Positions 46,290-57,558 of a DNA stretch of 64,000 bases are shown here, one piece after another; position 1 is the first letter of the stretch, and the number at the start of each line of letters is the position of its first letter. The position numbers and the translations under genes are program-made. The stretch covers positions 3,720,001 to 3,784,000 of the forward strand of contig JARWKL010000006.1 in NCBI GenBank assembly GCA_029961685.1. The letters are read 5' to 3'. The stretch is from Aristolochia californica (Eukaryota > Streptophyta > Magnoliopsida > Piperales > Aristolochiaceae). Under the pieces are notes generated by a model. The model searched no databases, was not told the DNA's origin, and saw only the letters and a program-made list of their open reading frames with translations.

Positions 46290-47276
46290 TTTTTTTAAGT
46301 TTATGATAGTTTATTAATAAAATAATATATATATTTATTTATTATATGCATTAATGTTATTATTATATTAAATTATAAATTTAAGATTGGTTATTAAAAT
46401 ATTTTTAAATATAGCATTTGATAAATTATTTTGGTTTAATTATCTCATTTTTATAATTATTTAAACTAATCATTTTTTTTATTTTGTAAAAAAATATTAT
46501 TAATTAATAGTACATAAAAAAATCATCATATGTTATTAAGAAAATAATTTTATTTATTTATTCAGTTCAATTAAATAATTTATTCATTAATTATATTTGT
46601 TTTTGTTATTTTTTATTTTTTTAATGTTTTTATATTTTATTCTAGTCTCATGTAATTATTATATTAATTTATAATAAACTGTATTCATTAATTGGTTTAA
46701 TTATTCCATTGCTATGATTAATTAAACAAATGGTTTTAAATTTTATGACAATATATTATTAATTAATAATACGTAAAAAATATATATATGTTATTGATAA
46801 ATGAATATATTTATTTATTTTTATATTGTATTAATGTTAAAATATATCTTATGTTATTTATTATATTCGCTTCTGTTATTTTTTTGTTTTTTTATAATTT
46901 ATTCTATTCATACGTAATTATTGTATTAATTTATAATAAACTGTAATCATTAAGTAATATAATATAGTCTTTCATTAATTAGTTTATTAATATATTTTTA
47001 TACTACGCGTTAAACCTCTTATTAGTGTAGTATCCATATTTATTTTGGTTAATCATTTGTTTAGGTATATATTTTATTTAAGTATGTTATAAAAAGTTAC
47101 TCATTCTCTTATTTATATCATATTTTTCATTTTGTGGCAATAACATTGGAATCTGTTTTCCAAAGCATTTGAACTCGTCTACACTAACACCCAAGGATGA
47201 GTTGAAGTTGAATTAATTCATTTAAGATGAATTGAAATTTTCACTTCATTTCATGTTCATTGTGGATTAACCCCCC
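46290..47276. repeat. AT-rich tail of Harbinger copy 4, ending in a terminal inverted repeat
   Basis: Same word set as the arrays at 35.7 and 43.7 kb (attggtttaattattccatt, ataataaactgtattcatta). The end gttcattgtggattaaccccc at 47255-47276 is followed by TTA, a Harbinger-type target trinucleotide. The same TTA precedes the eight-G end at 34267-34269. Confidence 0.6.
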
Positions 47277-48460
47277 TTAGTGTTTAGGTTGTTTTATTGA
47301 TTGAATGTTATTGTGTTTGGTGTGATAAATTAAACTCTAAACTCTAAACCTTAACCTTAATACCCCCCTCCCTATTTGGATGATACCACTTGTGTGTTTG
47401 TGTTTAAGCATGGATATTGAGACTTATTTGATGATAAATGTATGTGTAGTTAAGACACATGTTTATAAGTAGTTGAGTTTTTGTTTTCATTATTAAATAT
47501 GTAATATGTAATCTTTCGTAGATAATCTTTCAGACAAAGAGAAGATTTGCATTATTGTTGTCTTTTACATTGTTGTACTTGTTCTTGTAAGATATTATTT
47601 ACTTCATCTTAATGATGAAGATGAAACAATTAGGGAGATCTCTGAATCTAGCAAAACTGAGTTTGCAAACAAGGATAGTCTTGTGCCAATGCATCATCAA
47701 ATTCCAAGTTTAGAGGATCTTCTATTCGTTGTAGGAAGAGATCTCGTCGACCTCCTAACAATACAAAAAGGTTGGTTGGTGCGATTAATAATATGACATC
47801 AACCATAGTGGAAATCTTTGAACCGAACGATGCGGATGCAAAACTTCCATAGTACGAAGCTCTTTTAAAAGTCCCTTACTTGCCCAAAGAAGTGAAATAT
47901 TATGTCATCTGGTTGTTGGACACTAAAGATAATAAAGATATGTTGATTCGGATGACACCAGAAGAGCGGTGTGAATGGTTCATATTTGAGACATTATATC
48001 TGATTTTGAATGAATGTTGTTTGTTATCAATGTCACAAGGAGACTTGCCTTATTGTGTGTAAATGTGTTTTGTGGTTAAAACATGGATGTTGTGATTTAT
48101 TTAATGATAAAACTTGTGTTTTTGTGGTTAAGACATTAATGTTTTGTATTTATGTCTTTGTTTTTATTATTAAATGTGCAACATATTTATGGATAAAGAA
48201 ATGATTAGCATTTTCTCAAATTGGTTTGGATGCTAAGATCAAATGACTCTTGTATTGTATTGGTGTTGTTTATGGTAATTATATTACCGTTTTATCGACT
48301 ACTAATATATTTTTAATTAATTTATGTGGAATTTATATTTTATTCTCGGTAGAGATTATTTAGTAGATGTTAATATGTTAATCTTTTAGGGTTTTTTGTT
48401 TTTTATTAAATGACTCTTATCATTTGTAAAAATTTGGTGATAATCCTCTTACAAACCTAA
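47277..48460 (+). mobile_element. Harbinger copy 5, fragmentary
   Basis: 47521-47610 reads DNLSDKEKICIIV and VVLVLVRYY, the transposase N-terminus. It is followed directly, in the same direction, by ORF1-type sequence (EDETIREISES at ~47616; INNMTSTIVEIFEP and EVKYYVIWLLDTKDNKDML at 47790-47980). Around 48350-48460 a decayed piece of the last transposase block remains (gattatttagtagatgttaa). All frames are broken. Confidence 0.65.
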
Positions 48461-49718
48461 GAAAATTGTTCAATTTTAGTTATGACTTCAATGAAAGATA
48501 CCATCAACAAATAAACAAAATAAAAGGAAAGGGAATAAAGATGAAGAAAAGGACCGAATGTACCTTACTTTTGCATCTCAAATTGAAATAGAAAATACTT
48601 TCCCCCATGAGTGGACTTAAAAAACTCAGGAAAATCTAAATAGAAAAAGGGTCTATCTGACTGTAATAAAAAAAAATGGAAAGAGAAGAAGAAGCTTGTC
48701 CCTTGCTTTTGTGCTTCACACTTTAAAGAACATTCTACATGATCTCTTGGTAGGTCACCTGCACTATTTTGTTATTATATACCAAAAAAGCTAATACTTG
48801 TATTCAATGAAGACTTCTGTCATCTTTATTCTTTTTAGTCAAAATTTCCACATTTGAAACTGGATATCTGTAAGATGTTCATGTTAATCCTACATGATTA
48901 ATTCAGACATTACTTGTAACAAACATAATTTTCTCAATCATGTCTTCCTATGCCCACCAAAATAGAGTTTGGAGAACATAACAAAAGTTACCTTTCCCAC
49001 TTATATATATGGTAGAAAATATGTTCAGGGGTATTTTGGTTATTTTATCACTTCAATGATTAATTTTCTTTACGTAATATTGTTTTGTATGTTAATTATA
49101 CCAATGGTTCAAATTTTTATGTACATAGGATGTGTATTTGGTATTTGGAGAGGTATATGGAGATTAAAGTTTATTAAGTGTATAAGGGTATTTTTGTAAT
49201 TTATCTCAAAACACGTATTTAAGAAGTCTGGGAATTCATGCACAGTTTCCGACGAAGCCTTTTAGGCTCTTCAAAAATAATTTATTCTCTCTTAATTTTC
49301 TCCTCTTCCTCGCTTAAATTTGGATGTTTTTACGATATAAACTTAAATAAACTCTTGATTATAAATAACAGAATAAGAAAAATCCCTTTATCAGTGACAT
49401 TTCATAAAATTAAAAATGGAAAAATCAGATTAAGCACAAATTTAATCAGAATAGGTGATAAAAACTATTTATGTAATATTATGGACTTGGGAGGGAAAGG
49501 TGACGAGGAACAATGCATGGAAGGATAGATACCTTGATGGACACCTTGCTTTTATTCCCGACAAGGATTTCTTGTATTTTGGTTTTCATATCGTCCAGAA
49601 GTCATTCCCTCCGTCGTTCCTTTCTTCTTCACCATTACCTCTTGTCCTTTATAAGAACGAACCAGCGCAGGAGGATCATTATTTCATCGTTTCAAAATCT
49701 CCAGTACGACTTTCCAGA
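48461..49718. other. Intergenic and presumed leader of the 161-aa gene
   Basis: No supported gene to about 49230. 49230-49718 has longer open stretches in several frames with no family match; it probably holds promoter and 5' UTR of the gene starting at 49719. Confidence 0.35.
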
Positions 49719-50821
49719 ATGGGGAATTTTTTGAGTCTAGGTCTCATCACCCGAGGTAAGTAGATTTTGCTTTTCTATCTGGGACTTTCATATTGCTCTT
49801 TTGCCTCTCCCTACTAATCTGATCAGAACTGAACTGCGGAACTCTGAAATTCACGTAGTTGAAGTTGATAATGGAGTTTTAAGTATTTTTTTCTTGTATC
49901 TTGTTGTGAGAGGAATTCTGTAAATAGTGAGTGTAGGCTTATGGTTCTTCGCTGAGAGATGAAGATGACATGGATGAAAACGGTGAGGAAGAATAAGGGT
50001 AACTTAAGCTAAGAATTGAGCAATATTTTGGAGGAAGATTCATGTCGCTGAGGAAATGTGTTTCTTGAAATTTGTTAACAGTCAGGCTAGTTTTGTATCT
50101 CAGGGAAGAAGGTATTCACGGATAAACTGTATGAGCAGTACAGCACACGCCTTAATAACCAGGAGAATTTTGAGGATACAGTTATCGAAATATTCACGTA
50201 AGAAACTCAGTCAGACATTTCTGAATTTTTTTGCTAATTCATGCTTGAAGATCCGTAAAATTTTGTCAATTGATTGATGATCATACTGGAACACTTTTCT
50301 ATCATTGACGGAACAGCCGCATCAATGGATCGATTCCTGGCACTCGCTTTGCCCCACCAGGCCATCAAGAGATGAAGGTAGGACAACAAACCTTTCTTCT
50401 TTCTGGCTCATCGTCTCAGATTTTCCAGTGAAACTCATTCATTCAATGGAAACTCAAATGTCTCACTGAATCGTTCCCCGGAGACTTACCAGAGTCTAAA
50501 AATGGTTTTTCTGTGACAAAAAATCAGGAGTTTCATATGCAATGGCAGAAAGAATCCGACCCAGCTAAAAAGAAAGAGGTGTTTGCAGAGCTGATCACCA
50601 AAGTGCTGAGCAATGTGCAAGAACAGAAGACGAGCACCATCGTTATGCTGGCAGGGGTGGGTGCACCACCAGCTGCATTGTTAGCAAAGAGGGCGGGAGA
50701 AAACATTCCAGGGATCAACAAGATCAGATACATTCCTGACTTCGTCTTAGTGCCTACTGCCACATTGGTTGCATTGTTTGGGGTGAAGTTTCTACAGTCT
50801 GATTTGAATAAGGAAATATGA
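49719..50821 (+). CDS. Uncharacterised 161-aa plant protein with putative N-myristoylation site
   Basis: I do not recognise a named family. Four exons join in phase: 49719-49755, 50104-50197, 50317-50377 and 50528-50821. The protein starts MGNFLSLG, where Gly2 with Ser6 fits an N-myristoylation signal. It continues GKKVFTDKLYEQYSTRLNNQ, an acidic helix (ENFEDTVIEIFT), SIPGTRFAPPGHQEM, and a charged helix (WQKESDPAKKKEVFAELI). Two hydrophobic stretches in the last ~60 residues (STIVMLAGVGAPPAALLA and FVLVPTATLVALFGVKFL) could be membrane-associated helices. All splice signals are standard, and the gene looks intact and flanked by repeats. A small EF-hand-related or organelle/plasma-membrane protein is possible but cannot be shown, because no canonical calcium loop is visible. 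Confidence 0.75.
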
Positions 50822-51350
50822 AAGCTCTCGCGGCAGTTCAAACCAGGAGGACTGAACAGGAAACAGAAAAAGAAAGGTGATAATCACTATTAAACTGTGT
50901 TCTTTTCAACAAAAAAAAAGTTGCAGTGAATTCATTAATGATATTTTGGTTCATTAGTTTATTTTTCTGTTCTTCACGAAATTATGTGGGAGTTTAAAAG
51001 CAAAACATGAACGGGAAAAGAACAGAAGATTAGATTCCGATCGGCTGCTTTTTCTTATCAGATAATGCATTACAAAGCCAAACACAACGAAGGGGAAATA
51101 CACGAGAAATGAAGATAGCTCAGTCAGTTGGGAATCCATGGCGAGGCAACTAGATTACAAGGAGCGTTGGTTCAAAATGAAAGAAAATGTTAGGGTTAAA
51201 AACACCTCTAATTCATCTTTTTATTAAGTTCAAGGTTACATAAGTACCCTCAACTCATTTTGAAGCTACTTCGAGCTAGCGGTAAATATCAATCAATCCC
51301 AACTTGTTATATAAATAACCAAAAACCTTAACTATTAAGAAGATTTAATA
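50822..51350. other. 3' flank of the 161-aa gene
   Basis: Presumed 3' UTR and AT-rich intergenic DNA. A small minus-strand open frame (50954-51139) matches nothing known to me. Confidence 0.35.
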
Positions 51351-51810
51351 TATTGGGTACAAATCTTGTTACTCAATACTCCACCTTGAATACATTAATA
51401 GACTACTTCAACATATTTCGTTCTCTCATGAACACTAGATTACTTGCAAAAAAGATAGCAGTTTGATTGTCATAACCCACCTGCATTGGGACTAATATAG
51501 AAAAACCAAACTTTTCAACTAAAGATTTCCATCACAGAAGCTTACATGTTGTATGAGCCCTATACTCCGCTTCTACACTACACAGAAATCATAATTTGTT
51601 TATTGCTCTTCCGTGTTACTGAATTTCATCCAACAAATGTACAAAAGCTACTAGTAAAGAATCTACTTTAGAGTTTGCATATCTTTTAATGTCAAGATTT
51701 TCATGAGTTTAATATAATAAATCGTTCCCAGGATACTATTTCAAATAGCGCAATATTTTGTAAATAACATCACGATCAACAAGTCGTGGGAACTCCATAA
51801 ACGTATTGCA
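51350..51810 (-). mobile_element. Degenerate Ty1/copia RNase H fragment
   Basis: On the minus strand the sequence around 51560 reads VEAEYRA, the copia RNase H start, and below it are decayed forms of WWKSLVEKF, DNQTAIF and ASNLVFHERTK. Stops and frame changes are frequent. No LTR is paired with it. Confidence 0.6.
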
Positions 51811-52997
51811 AAGAATATACCATAGCTATTCAAGTTGCACATAACAACTTTTCCACTAGCTTATGACACTGTGTTTTATCTCGTAACATCGGGTTGTCTA
51901 AACAATATAAGTCGAGAGCACTATCCATTAGAGTATCTACAGGGTTTGCTCCTAACAATGTTGTATTATAGCATCAACTATCCATTAGAGTATCTACATG
52001 GTTTGCTCTTAACAATCTTGTATTATAGCCTCATGCTAAAAGTATTATAGCATCAACTATCAAATACCATTTTCTAACTCATCTTGGCAAGAAAATCTTA
52101 CTTACAAAATTATTTTTTTTTTAATAATAATTTCTAATTAGAAAAATATTTCCAAAAACTATGAGGCACTAATAGTCCCTATATTTCTACTAAAAATGTA
52201 TTTTCAACATTTATTGAAAAAACTACTAATAATCTCTATAAACATATTTCTACTAAAATGTCTTTTTAATTTCTTCAAGAGCCATAAGAAAGGGACAAAG
52301 AGTTTCTTCCTCTTCCTTTGATTTCTTCGCCTCTGTTTCCGTCACCGCCGCCTCTGTCGGCAACGACAGGTCCTCGCCGGCGTCGCGCCTTCGTCTTGGC
52401 CAAAAACTAGAGTCCAGCCAAGTTGGGAGACATAATTTCTATCCTCCTCCCGATCCCGATCCCGCGACTCACGAGCCCGTTAACACGCCTGCTCGCAAGC
52501 TTTCGAGCCAAACCTTGATTCGGTCGAGTTCGGCTCGTTAACTCAAACGAGCCATAGCTGGATCTCGAACTCAATTCGAGATCCAAGTATACCAAATCGA
52601 ACTGAGCCGGTTTGGTTCGAAGCCACCCCTACCCTTAATGAAACAACAGTTAATATATCATGGACTTTTCGGGGACTCCGCGAATTGTCTATGTGTAAGG
52701 CGTTAATTAGACTCTACAACTTAACAAGACTTTTTTCCCATGCTTCAAGAAATATCCATAAAACAGAAGACCACACCAAATAATTCTTATTATTCAACAT
52801 GGTAATAGTAATTTTTAACATGATTAAGTTTCTCTAGACACCATCTTGTGTACAACTAAAAACCACATGCTTTAATAGAAGAAGTTGTCATCACTACAAT
52901 GATTGATTAATCACCAAAGTTGATCAATCAACGATAAATCAAGCACTAACATGTTGATTCACCACCCTATAGATGACCAATTACACGCTACAACGTT
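51811..52997. other. Intergenic with repeat fragments
   Basis: 51924-52035 holds two copies of atccattagagtatctaca-type text about 57 bp apart. 52070-52270 resembles the MITE family at 3.2 and 25.5 kb. 52290-52630 is GC-richer and ends gaagccacccctaccc, like the 13.57-kb repeat in reverse. No gene is seen. Confidence 0.4.
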
Positions 52998-53100
52998 CTT
53001 CGGTTGATCGATCAATACCCTTTGATTGACCGATCATCATCCTTCAATTAACCAAGCAATGCCCTTCGATTGATCAGTCAACATCCCTTGATTAGTCTAT
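52998..53100. repeat. 22-bp minisatellite, about 4.5 copies
   Basis: Units at 52998-53019, 53020-53041, 53042-53063 and 53064-53086, then a partial unit. Consensus cttcgattgatcgatcaata plus two more bases. Looser ttgatcaatcaac words upstream (52900-52960) suggest older copies. Confidence 0.8.
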
Positions 53101-53329
53101 GGAGCCTAGAACTTTGAGTTTTCCCCACACACCAGAAAACTCCATCACTCCAGCATCAACCAAAAATGTACCTTCTACCTCGTCAACCAAACTCGTTGCA
53201 ACATAATGCATTCACAAAGTTCTTTCATCTCCCCTTCTCTTCTTCTTTCTTCCACCTTTCTATCATTTCCTTCTTCCACATCTACCTCGTCGACACTTGT
53301 TCTCCACACAAAATCAGATTGATTGGCTC

Positions 53330-55762
53330 AACCTAATCGAATTGGAATGGGAGTTATGTCTAGTTCTCAACGAGTGAATTCACTTGCTCTCGTTCAACTA
53401 CATCGTCGTTCGAAAAGAGGCTGCAGAAATTATCGCGAGACGCCCCTATGCAACCCAGCAACACCCTCCTCTGCAACCTCTCTCCGGCAGTTTCTCTCGC
53501 TGATCCTCTCTTTCTTTCGCCGTCCCCAGCGATTCTTGACACGGACGACCTTCCGCGAGCTGCACTGTTTCCTGCTCCCGCTTGATTCGGCAGATATTAG
53601 GGTAAACCCTTCTTCCTGGAAATCGAAGGTATGTTGAAATCGTTCTTCTTGGTTTGGAATTAATTTCCTCTGCCTCTCATTTTATTTTTCGTTTCCATTT
53701 TCGTAGAAGTCAGTGCTTCCCTTTCCTGGTTCGGGAATTTGTTTCCCACTTCCTCTTTTGTTCGATTTTGTGTTGTTGTGATGTGGTTTGTTTTTACTAA
53801 TTTATTTATTTATTTATTTGATGAACTAGGATGCGTAGATTTGTATTTAATGCTCTCTTTCTTTTGTATTCACAGTTTCTGACCTTGCCATATGATATTT
53901 ATTCTCCCCAGTAAGTTCTTCTTTGATAAAACCCCCTCAAGAAGGCCTCTATCGTTGAGGCAGGCCAAATGCAACCCTATTCTTTTGCTGGATTGATAGG
54001 TAAATCCAAGTTTAGCTTCTAGTATGCGTCATTTTTTTTTGCTTTTTCCTTACTTCTATGGCTATCCATTCAGTGAAATGATAACTGTGTTTGTCCTCAG
54101 AATCTTGAGAAAACTGCCAATCCACTTGCATCATCATTCAGGTTCTAAGTTGTACTAATTTTTGCATACAGGCAGCATATATAATCAATGGGAACTGCAA
54201 GAATGTAATGAACATGTCCCAGTCTGACCAGTTGGAACTGTGGAAATGTGTTGGAAAAGGTAACTACTGACTGGAATTAAGAATCCAGTTCAAGATTTGA
54301 AATTTGGTTGTTTTTGTTTGACTAAAAAACAGTTCCATTTCCTATTTTTGTTTTATTTTTTTGAGAAAAAAACTGTAATGCCATTTTGATAAACTTGGAT
54401 ATTACTCATTGTGCTGAAGAAAAAAGTTTCAGAACTATGATGTTCTTTTGTTGTTAAGTTTTTCTAACATTAATTTGCAGCAGCTAACATGTCGAGTTTC
54501 ATCTAAACTCAAACTTGGAACAGCTATGGAAGAGTGTATAGCAAGAATTGAGTCTTCCTCAATGCAGCCTAATCAGGGGAGTGAAGCTGATACCTTCTTG
54601 TTCCTGTCTGTGCTAATATATGTAAGTTTATGTTTTCTTTAGATTTCTAGCAATGTTTCTCTCAATTGCTATAATTTCCATGGATGTAAGGAAACTCATG
54701 TTACTTAATCTTACCTTAATCATGACATTCTGTTTCTGTGCAATGAGAGAATTATAGTTATTTTCAACATTAAAATACCAAAAAGAAGGCCAAAGTCACA
54801 GCACGGTATCAGTTAGTATATTGCTGGAAGATTTGGCCTGGTCTTTTTGTTGTTTCAGTGATTGTTTACCAAGAAATAAATAGCAAATCCATTTTTTCTC
54901 AGCTACTAACGATCACGTAACTGCAGGAATGTACCTGCATTACATTATGCAATCAAAGCTCTGTTGCCTGAGGTCTTTATGGTTGAATCCTCAATTGATG
55001 AGCAGATTTTGAACATGTTGCTGGAGGATGTGCCAAGGTTCACTGAAAGTGATTCACAGGGTGGTGTGTTGAAGAAACTAAACAGTAAATGTAATAATAG
55101 CTCAAAGATAAGAGTAAAGCTTATTCATATCCAAGAGTTAATAGACTAACTTAGTGTTGTACTGTTTTATTTTATTTTTTTTAATTAATAAAATAATTAA
55201 TTTAATTAATTTTTTTTTATTAATTTTTCCAAAGTTAAAATCTATCTTAGTTTATTAATTAAAAATTAAGTACAATCATCGTAAGAGTTAATAGCTTAAA
55301 TTTATATAACAAAATATCATTTTTATATAAATATTTGATATTTAGATATTACAAAATTACAATTTGATTACTATTTTAATATTATAAAAGTAGGCATTTG
55401 TTTAATTATTATATTTATTATATTTAATTAAGTAACTAGTAATAATTTATTTTTTAAGTATTTTGTAATTTAACACAAGTTAAAATCTATCTTTTAGTTT
55501 ATTAATAAAAAAAAGTTAAGTAAAAGTTATAAAAGTCATATCTATCAAAATATTTTATTAATAAAAAAATTTTATGCACTTTACACCGTACTTTTTATTG
55601 TGCACATTAGCACAAACAAGTAATTTACATTGCATTTTACATAGTACACATTAACACAAACAAGTACTTTACAGTGTACTTTTCATTGTACACATTAAAC
55701 ACAACAAGTGATTCACTTTCACTTTCCACAACACTTACAAAGTGCACTAATCCCCTCTAAAT
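53330..55762 (+). mobile_element. Non-autonomous Harbinger-related element (family 2), with exon-like blocks
   Basis: The left part (53370-53570) repeats the leader of copy 3: gtgaattcacttgctctcg, then a C/T-rich module with gccgtccccagcg and cacggacgacctt. The right end (about 55560-55762) carries subterminal repeats and finishes agtgattcactttcactttc, then aagtgcactaatccc, the mirror of the 4.05-kb left end. The interior has exon-like blocks at 54172-54260 (NGNCKNVMNMSQSDQLELW), 54480-54620 (KLKLGTAMEECIARIESS) and 54930-55115 (LPEVFMVESSIDEQILNMLL). I cannot assign these; they could be a captured host gene. Confidence 0.45.
55560..55735. repeat. Subterminal tandem repeats, about 45-50 bp, three copies
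   Basis: Units share acacattaacacaaacaagt followed by actttaca(c/g)tg-type text and begin near 55602, 55648 and 55690. Related single units lie at 43365-43430. Confidence 0.65.
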
Positions 55763-57180
55763 GTAAAGAAATAAAATACATATGATAAATATATAAGAGA
55801 ACATCTCATTTTCGATAGACCACTTCAACCAAAATACATCATCCTTCCAATGGACTGGTTTTAATAACATTGTTCTAAACATAAAAACAATATTTTTACT
55901 TAAAAAAAATTTATGATTTGATTTTATATTATTTTAAAATAAAAGTATGATGTTCTTAAGATTATAAAATTAAAATCCTAGAAGAATGGCGGTAGCGTTG
56001 TTTCATGTTATTTATAATGTATTTATTTTTTTAATCATACACACCCCTTTGCAATGCTCTGAGAGTGTCCTTCAAAACTAAAAATGTTGTTTTTTCCAGT
56101 TCGTTATTCGAATATTTTCTCATTTTGATATGATTTTATGAGAAACAAAGAGTATGATATTTTTCTTTTAATAAGCAAAAAAGAATAAATTTCAGCTTTT
56201 GGTGAAAGCATAAAACACATAACCCTTACTAGATGTAGTTCAAAAGGCTTTCTTTAAAGAAAATTTTAAAATTAAAATTTCAGCTTAAATATATTTTCTC
56301 ATTAAACAAGTCTTTATTAGTTTTAATAAAAATTTAAAATAACCATAAAACTAAAAATATGCTTAAAAAACTCTTATATCTTATCTTTAAGCAAAGAAGG
56401 CAAAGAAGAAACAAATGCATATCCCTTTACATTCGAGAGAGGAAGCGAAAGTTGTGTAGAAGAGTTTGGCTTAAAAAACTTATATCTCATCTTTAAGCGA
56501 AGAAAGCAAAGAAGAAACAAATGCATATCCCTTTACGTTCGAGAGAGGAAGCGAAAGTTGTGTATAAGAGTTTGGCTTACATGATTTGTTGTATCGATTG
56601 GTACAAAAGAATGTGACCTCCATAGGAGGACAAAACATGGCATAATCAATCAATTCATCCTAATAACCTCCAAGTGTTTCTTTTATCTTTAGTGTTGTCT
56701 CTCTATGACTCTCTTTGTCTATTGCTTGCAACAAAAGGGTAAGATGATGAACACAAGGAAAATTTTATTATAATTTGAGTATAAGTTGATCGATCTAGTA
56801 ACCTCGGTTTCTCCCACTAAGTTGGAAATTTTAGAAACAGGCCTGCTTTCACTATTTATAACCGAGTTCTTCATTTACCATTGTTGAGACCTCTCACCGT
56901 CCATGGAGAGCTTCTTACCTGCTTATCCTTAAGCTCGATGAGTCATGACTCACGCAGCAACGACGAATTTTTCAGGACAAAAAATCATCTCATTCGGGAT
57001 TTGGTCGGGAAAAGCCCTGAAATCTTCCCTCCTTTGGGAACCCATTCACGTGCTCGTTGCCCACCACGTTTCACTCCCGACAACACATAATTTAATATAA
57101 AAGATTACATCGAAAACCAACATCTCTTTCTTTTTTAAATTTAATATTTCCCTCGTTTTTTTTTTTTCATTCATTTGCAG
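55763..57180. other. Intergenic with a tandem duplication; no gene
   Basis: AT-rich. The only clear structure is the tandem pair at 56361-56574. 56880-57090 has a short open frame with no match. Confidence 0.4.
56361..56574. repeat. Tandem duplication, unit 106-108 bp
   Basis: 56361-56468 and 56469-56574 are about 93% identical by eye. Shared words include gaagaaacaaatgcatatcc and gagagaggaagcgaaagttg. Confidence 0.92.
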
Positions 57181-57502
57181 GTACAGAGGAAGGAAGAAGT
57201 GAAAAGGCTCTCTGGGCTGTGTACTGTACCATGTCTGGAGAGTTTTTAACTTTATTTGTACCCATTAACAGATATAAAATTTACTACAGAGATCTTGCTC
57301 TACCAAGCGCCTGCACCTGAGTTTCTTTGTTTTTTTTTAATATAATCATGATGATCTTGCTTGCTCCGGAGAACGATAAGTTCCATGTACTTCTCTTGTT
57401 TTAGCTCATTGGAGGAAGAGATCATTGCTGGAAGTATGGGTTTTTAAAGTGGGTAGATGCCGGGATCTGATATACCTTCTCTGTCGTTCTACTTGTTTTG
57501 TT

Positions 57503-57510
57503 TATATAAA
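57503..57510 (+). promoter_or_regulatory. Possible TATA box or leader element of the NUDT8-like gene
   Basis: TATATAAA 48 bp before the start codon. If it is the TATA box the leader would be very short and would exclude the uORF at 57511; otherwise it is untranslated leader. Which applies cannot be told from sequence. Confidence 0.3.
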
Positions 57511-57558
57511 ATGCGATCGGAGTCGATAGTGAGAGAAGTGGAAGCTGGAGTTTGTTGA
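57511..57558 (+). CDS. Upstream ORF (15 codons) overlapping the NUDT8 start
   Basis: ATG at 57511, 15 sense codons, TGA at 57556-57558. The A of this stop is the A of the main ATG (TGATG). It would be translated only if transcription starts upstream of 57511. No conservation evidence. Confidence 0.35.
   Translation: MRSESIVREVEAGVC

Noticed and set aside
34375..48460. An undescribed multi-gene host system in the middle of the window
   Set aside because: All recognisable proteins here are PIF/Harbinger transposase or its Myb-like partner, all interrupted; no other consistent gene set remains.
52870..53110. Regularly spaced repeats considered as a CRISPR-like array
   Set aside because: Units abut with no unique spacers, and the DNA is plant nuclear; it is a minisatellite.
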